Of a stretch of DNA of 64,000 bases, positions 59,085 to 64,000 are shown piece by piece. Numbering within the stretch: the stretch's first letter is position 1; the number at the start of each line of letters is the position of its first letter. The stretch comes from Omphiscola glabra (Eukaryota > Mollusca > Gastropoda > Lymnaeidae), in the NCBI GenBank assembly GCA_964017045.1, contig OZ024795.1, positions 54,289,350 to 54,353,349 of the forward strand, read 5' to 3'. The position numbers and the translations under genes were made by a program. Below the pieces are notes generated by a model. The model was not told the origin of the DNA. It saw only the letters and a list, made by a program, of their open reading frames with translations, and did not search any database.

Positions 59085-60112
59085 GAAGTGATGTGTCTTA
59101 TGTAATATGAAGTGATGTGTCTTGTGTAACATGAAGTCATGTGTCTTGTGTAACATGAAGTCATGTGTCTTGTGTAACATGAAGTCATGTGTCTTGTGTA
59201 ACATGAAGTGATGTGTCTTGTGTAACATGAAGTGATGTGTCTTGTGTAACATGAAGTCATGTGTCTTGTGTAACATGAAGTCATGTGTCTTGTGTAACAT
59301 GAAGTCATGTGTCTTGTGTAACATGAAGTGATGTGTCTTGTGTAACATGAAGTCATGTGTCTTGTGTAACATGAAGTGATGTGTCTTGTGTAACATGAAG
59401 TCATGTGTCTTGTGTAACATGAAGTGATGTGTCTTGTGTAACATGAAGTCATGTGTCTTGTGTAACATGAAGTGATGTGTCTTGTGTAACATGAAGTCAT
59501 GTGTCTTGTGTAACATGAAGTGATGTGTCTTGTGTAACATGAAGTCATGTGTCTTGTGTAACATGAAGTCATGTGTCTTGTGTAACATGAAGTCATGTGT
59601 CTTGTGTAACATGAAGTGATGTGTCTTGTGTAACATGAAGTCATGTGTCTTGTGTAACATGAAGTGATGTGTCTTGTGTAACATGAAGTCATGTGTCTTG
59701 TGTAACATGAAGTGATGTGTCTTGTGTAACATGAAGTCATGTGTCTTGTGTAACATGAAGTGATGTGTCTTGTGTAACATGAAGTGATGTGTCTTGTGTA
59801 ACATGAAGTCATGTGTCTTGTGTAACATGAAGTCATATGTCTTGTGTAACATGAAGTGATGTGTCTTGTGTAACATGAAGTCATGTGTCTTGTGTAACAT
59901 GAAGTGATGTGTCTTGTGTAACATGAAGTCATGTGTCTTGTGTAACATGAAGTGATGTGTCTTGTGTAACATGAAGTCATGTGTCTTGTGTAACATGAAG
60001 TCATGTGTCTTGTGTAACATGAAGTCATATGTCTTGTGTAACATGAAGTGATGTGTCTTGTGTAACGTGAAGTGATGTGTCTTGTGTAATATGAAGTGAT
60101 GTGTCTTGTGCA
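59085..60112. repeat. 24-bp minisatellite, about 43 copies, partly dimeric
   Basis: Unit aacatgaagtcatgtgtctt then gtgt. tCatg and tGatg versions alternate over long stretches, giving a 48-bp higher-order period. The 365- and 423-codon minus-strand frames are repeat by-products. It lies just downstream of the stop codon of the putative second gene. Confidence 0.96.
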
Positions 60113-60250
60113 GTTGGTAGCGTAGGTTGACCCTAGTGGGAGGTGGCATTCCTATTTTCTCATGCAGCTTCTGCCGATTGTTTGTCATGCAGCCGACCAA
60201 TCTTGAATTAAAGCTCCTCCTGCGCTCCCCTCTCCATGCTGTCATGGTCT

Positions 60251-60273
60251 TCAGTTGAGGGTGGTGGCCCTAC
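60251..60273 (-). CDS. Putative terminal exon of second gene
   Basis: After the acceptor AATTCCACAG at 60274-60275 the frame inherited from 62869 reads GRATTLN and stops at TGA (60251-60253). It is very short, and the call rests on phase agreement with the two exons upstream. In another frame the same exon would read VGPPPSTEDHDS, so the terminal peptide is uncertain. Confidence 0.35.
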
Positions 60274-61735
60274 CTGTGGAATTAAAAAAATGAACTTTTT
60301 AATCATTCCACCACATACCAGCATGTTGTGTAAAATTTGTTAATGTCAAGCAAATAAAACACGAGGCCAATTCTTCAGTGAAAATTAAATCATTTATTTA
60401 ATACAACTGATTAAACTCACACGTTTCTTGGATTCCTACTAAAAAGGGCTCATTGGATTCAATACAAATCTGATTGTGTTAGTATTGTTGGTTTATATTC
60501 AGTTGATGCTGTGTCTTGATATCGAGTTAATTAACTGTCATAGTAGCCGATGATCTGCCGTTATGGTTGGAGCTGTAGTGTTACCAAAACTAAAATTATG
60601 AATGTGCATCTACGGTTCTTTCTTTCTTTTTTTCTTCCCTGTTTTTAAAGGTGCATAACTCTTGTTTATGCTCGTTTACTTCCCTTTTGTTGAGAAAACT
60701 AAGGGACACATTTCATGGTTTGTTGTTTTGTTTGGTTGTTTTCTTTTTTTTTCTTTTTTTTTAAATTTTGAAATGAGCTGTATTTTCCATTAAAAAAGTT
60801 AACAAATATAGCATGATTGCATTTGACAGTTCATGGGTTTAAAATCTAATTTCATATAAAATACCTTGATTTAAAAAAAAATCTCTTGTAGTAAGTGAAC
60901 TATGGTGGCGGTGGAATTCTTCAGAACTTTGAGGGAAAAAGTGGGAATGATTATTTATATGACATTCAATCATCCACGCCATGATTGCTTTATATCTGAA
61001 TTTGCATTATATCATGGTTCCACTATATACGATAAATGGATTCAATTCACCTTTTTCTTGGAAAATTTCTTTAGTAATATTATCATTACTGTAATGATGG
61101 CCAAGATAATCATCCCCCAATGCAATCCACAGCGGCAATAGGTTGAGATGGGAACCTCCTTCCACAACTAGAAGATGTGAAAAAACATCTCATTATATAT
61201 ACAAACACCATTAAAAAAACACAACTTATTTTAAACATAGCATACATCATACATGCAAAATACCTTAAAAATAAGGTTAACCAGTAATATGGACAGGTTT
61301 TCACTGTGCAGTTGAACATGTATGCAGCCTTTAATTTCCTTTTGCATATACTCTATTTAGGTGTAAGCCTATAGCCTCCAGAATATAAACCCAAGAGAGT
61401 TCACAATTTACAAATCTAAATTTTATAGATTCCTTAATTAATAGAATTATTTCTTTAAAATATGTTTTTATTATCACAAATAATTTTATATTAAATTATG
61501 CACACTACATTAATCTTGAATGATGTATTTAAAGAGCAGACCGGAGAAAGCTTCATTGATTTTAGTATTTAATTATTTCACTACTGAGCATAAGATTGAC
61601 TTTAAAAAATTGCAGAAGACAGTCATATGAAAAGGCTTTCAATGTGGCTGGTAGTTGTATTGATATGAAGAAAAAAAACTGAGTAAGAAAAACTACAAAT
61701 TTGCCAGGTTTTTGCCATTGGCCGGTTGGTTGTTG
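60274..61735. other. Intron of putative second gene, no other feature
   Basis: AT-rich with poly-T runs. No exon is recognised. Confidence 0.4.
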
Positions 61736-61737
61736 TT

Positions 61738-62005
61738 TACTGTTTTGATGAAGTTGGCAGTTCGGCTGTTTGCTGTCTTCATGGAGTAGGAAGATAAGCT
61801 GTTGTTTGTTGTCTTGATGAAGTTAGTAGATGGGCTGTTGTTTGCTGTCTTGATGAAGTGAGTATATCGGCTGTTGATTGTTGTCTTGATGAAGTGAGTA
61901 GATCGGCTGTTGTTTCCTGTCTTGATGAAGTGAGTATATTGGCTGTTGTTTGCTGTCTTGATGAAGTTAGTAGATCGGCTGTTGTTTTTTGTCTTGATGT
62001 TTGAC
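61738..62005. repeat. About 37-bp minisatellite, about 7 copies
   Basis: Core cggctgttgtttgctgtctt then gatgaagtgagtaga. Confidence 0.92.
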
Positions 62006-62234
62006 CACTATTTTGGTGTTATCCGTGACACTTAAATTTCCTTTCATCCTCATCCAAGAGATAGACAGTTCATTAAAGCATTATGTCAACTTCATTCATA
62101 ATGGCATAAATATTTGTCCCTTATAAGCTGGAAAGGAAAAAGAGAAGTCATGTGGGTCCTGCGACTACAGAGGTTCATTGGATATTAAAAGGGCCAAAAG
62201 TTGTGATGTGGAAAATAAGTAAAAAGTTTTATTC

Positions 62235-62710
62235 TCTACTACCTGATACAAGGAGACCAATTAACACAATGAGACTACCTGATACAATGAGACCACTTAA
62301 CACTATGAGACTACTTAATACAATGAGACTACCTGATACAATGAGACCACTTAACACTATGAGACCACTTAACACAATGAGACCACTTAACACAATGATA
62401 CCACTTAACACAATGAGACTACCTGATACAATGAGACCACTTAACACTATGAGACCACTTAACACAATGAGACCACTTAACACAATGAGACTACCTGATA
62501 CAATGAGACTACCTATTACAATGAGACTACCTATTACAATGAGACTACCTAATACTTAGTAATACACTGAGACTGCCTGATACAATGCAACTACCTACTA
62601 GCCATATACACAGAGCAAACACTGCCTTAAAAATGAGACCACCTGATACAATGAGACCACTTAACACAATGAGACTGCCTGATACAATGAGACCACCTGA
62701 TTCAATTAGT
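62235..62710. repeat. 18-bp-based minisatellite, about 24 copies
   Basis: Units acaatgagaccacttaac and acaatgagactacctgat mix, with a repeated block of four (about 62322-62400 and 62412-62490). Open frames (TMRPLN) are artefacts of the period. Confidence 0.94.
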
Positions 62711-62868
62711 CTATATAAAAGGCATAGATAACTGAAAATAAGCTCACATTTTAAAAAAAATATCTTTGGATCAAATTTAAAAAAGTCCCTGATATTGGGA
62801 TATTTCAATAATTTAAGAACCATGTAAAGGTCATGAGCTTAATAATATTGAATTATTATAAGGCTTAC

Positions 62869-62907
62869 CTGTAGATGGAGTCATGGCCCACCAAGTTGTA
62901 TTAAACA
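62869..62907 (-). CDS. Putative 39-bp exon of second gene
   Basis: Acceptor TATCCTCAG at 62908-62909 and strong donor ACAG|GTAAGC at 62868. In phase with its neighbours it reads MFNTTWWAMTPSTG. An NTT sequon is present. No domain is recognised. Confidence 0.4.
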
Positions 62908-63566
62908 CTGAGGATAACAACATGAGTCATGATAACATCCAACTACAATGGCATTAAATTTAAATCTTAATCTAAAGTTTTGTCTTTCTGATAATAGTAG
63001 TGTGTGGTATCTAAATGTTTAAAACTAAGTTTACAAATTGTTCAACTGTTTTAAGGTTATCATTAGATGCCTGTCTTTTTTTAAATAATTAACAACTTTA
63101 TATTTTACTATTTTTACTAACAAAAAAATGGTGCAGCAAATTATTTATCTCTTGTTTATATTGCAGGGATTTGCTAAAAATAGCATCAAGCCGTTCATTG
63201 GTGCATTCATATCCTCTACCCCTTGAAAACCTTACCATTAAAGCTAAAGGTGAAAAATTATTTTTTTATTGTGTTGGCTTAAAAAAAAGACTTTTCATGG
63301 TTTGGAAATCAGTTTGAGAGTTGGAATCAATATTTCAAAAAAGAAAAAAAAAGAGACTTAAACATTGGAGACATAAATCAACTTATTTTTAAAAAATATT
63401 CAGATGTCCCAAAAGCTATTATTCCAGATGATCATAATAGTTTTCTTTAATACCAAATGTCTCATTAAAATTACAACCACTTTTACTTTTACTAATGTGA
63501 ACAAAGCCAGAATATCTCAAGGTTTAATTTGAGAGTTTCAAGTCTTTCAATAATGATCAAACTTAC
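62908..63566. other. Intron, no gene
   Basis: AT-rich. Nothing recognised. Confidence 0.4.
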
Positions 63567-63611
63567 TCGAGTTGGTCAGTGCCGTAGTGGTCTCCTCACC
63601 ATCAGGTATGA
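63567..63611 (-). CDS. Putative 45-bp exon of second gene
   Basis: Acceptor TATCCACAG at 63612-63613 and donor CGA|GTAAGT at 63566, phase 1 on both sides, reading IPDGEETTTALTNS. The Ser/Thr- and acid-rich text suggests a linker or stalk. The upstream exons must lie beyond 64000. Confidence 0.4.
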
Positions 63612-64000
63612 CTGTGGATACAAAATTAATATACTCAAACTTAATCATTTAAGAGATTGAGGCTATCATAAAAAATTTCCATTTTACAATAGCATCTCTG
63701 CTTGATTCTTTGTTTGTCATAAAAGTCTAAGGCCCTTATAGTGTTATGATGATAATATAAACCGGTAACAAAAAGAAAATGTAATATGTATATGAAATAC
63801 CCTGTCTGAGCTTTTGTTTAACTCAGTCCTGCATAGCCACTTTTGATGTTTGTCTATTATCTATTATCTATCTAAGCAGAGTTGCATAGCTCCATTTGTA
63901 AACATACCGGTACATGTAAGTTTAATAGTTTAACAGATTTATAAAAAAAATAAAACAAAAGATGGATGCTAGTCAAATGGTTGCTGTGGAATCTATTAAT
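63612..64000. other. Intron or upstream sequence, no feature seen
   Basis: Only a ctattatctattatctatct microsatellite-like stretch near 63855 is visible. Confidence 0.4.

Noticed and set aside
58931..60245. 365- and 423-codon frames (HMTSCYTR / HKTHDFML repeats)
   Set aside because: By-products of a 24-bp minisatellite; two frames are open at once over the same bases.

Overview
This is eukaryotic, AT-rich, intron-dominated DNA. Short phase-1 exons encoding MEGF/scavenger-receptor-type EGF modules and a fucolectin-like module, decaying LINEs, a tRNA-derived SINE with an ATCAATCAA tail and very abundant minisatellites together suggest a mollusc, probably a heterobranch (pond-snail-like) gastropod. 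The taxon is an inference. There are no bacterial operons, CRISPR arrays, rRNA genes or functional tRNA genes.

Main gene: one large gene runs on the minus strand from about 36.9 kb down past position 2124 and leaves the window, so its 3' part is missing. I reconstructed 17 exons by hand from splice sites, reading frame and cysteine patterns. In transcript order they are a putative signal-peptide exon (36794-36881), an N-terminal EGF-like exon (35719-35856), a two-exon cysteine-containing module (31315-31449 and 22327-22530), a two-exon fucolectin/F5/8-type module (19242-19439 and 16457-16678), and then at least eleven EGF-like exons (15041 down to 2124). Every junction is phase 1 and the frame stays open across all joins, giving about 707 residues in the window. 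Family knowledge suggests a secreted or membrane-anchored multi-EGF receptor. The membrane or cytoplasmic part is outside the window, so the receptor class cannot be decided.

Second gene: the extreme 3' end of another minus-strand gene may lie at 63.6-60.25 kb (two tiny phase-1 exons plus a terminal exon with a stop). This is less certain.

Mobile elements: a degenerate APE-type LINE with tandem 5' monomers (38.0-41.2 kb); a nearly complete but frameshifted CR1/L2-like LINE (55.6-58.1 kb); LINE fragments at 24.5-25.1, 25.5-25.7 and 55.0-55.3 kb; SPIN-like hAT miniature elements at 1-110 and 42562-42759; another hAT end at 21.1-21.4 kb; a degenerate element with long terminal inverted repeats in the first large intron (about 31.6-35.3 kb); a palindrome-ended element at 47.6-49.1 kb; and SINE copies at 4.7, 7.7 and 48.5 kb.

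Tandem repeats: summing my intervals, about 30% of the window is minisatellite, including a 5.3-kb array of about 73 copies of a 73-bp unit. The most unusual point is where some arrays come from. At least three introns of the main gene carry arrays whose unit is a copy of the adjacent exon end together with its splice site (donor of exon A, acceptor of exon I, donor of exon L). The 73-bp array is built from the 3' coding end of a LINE. A nearly identical 3,047-bp tandem duplication also duplicates three EGF exons within the gene.
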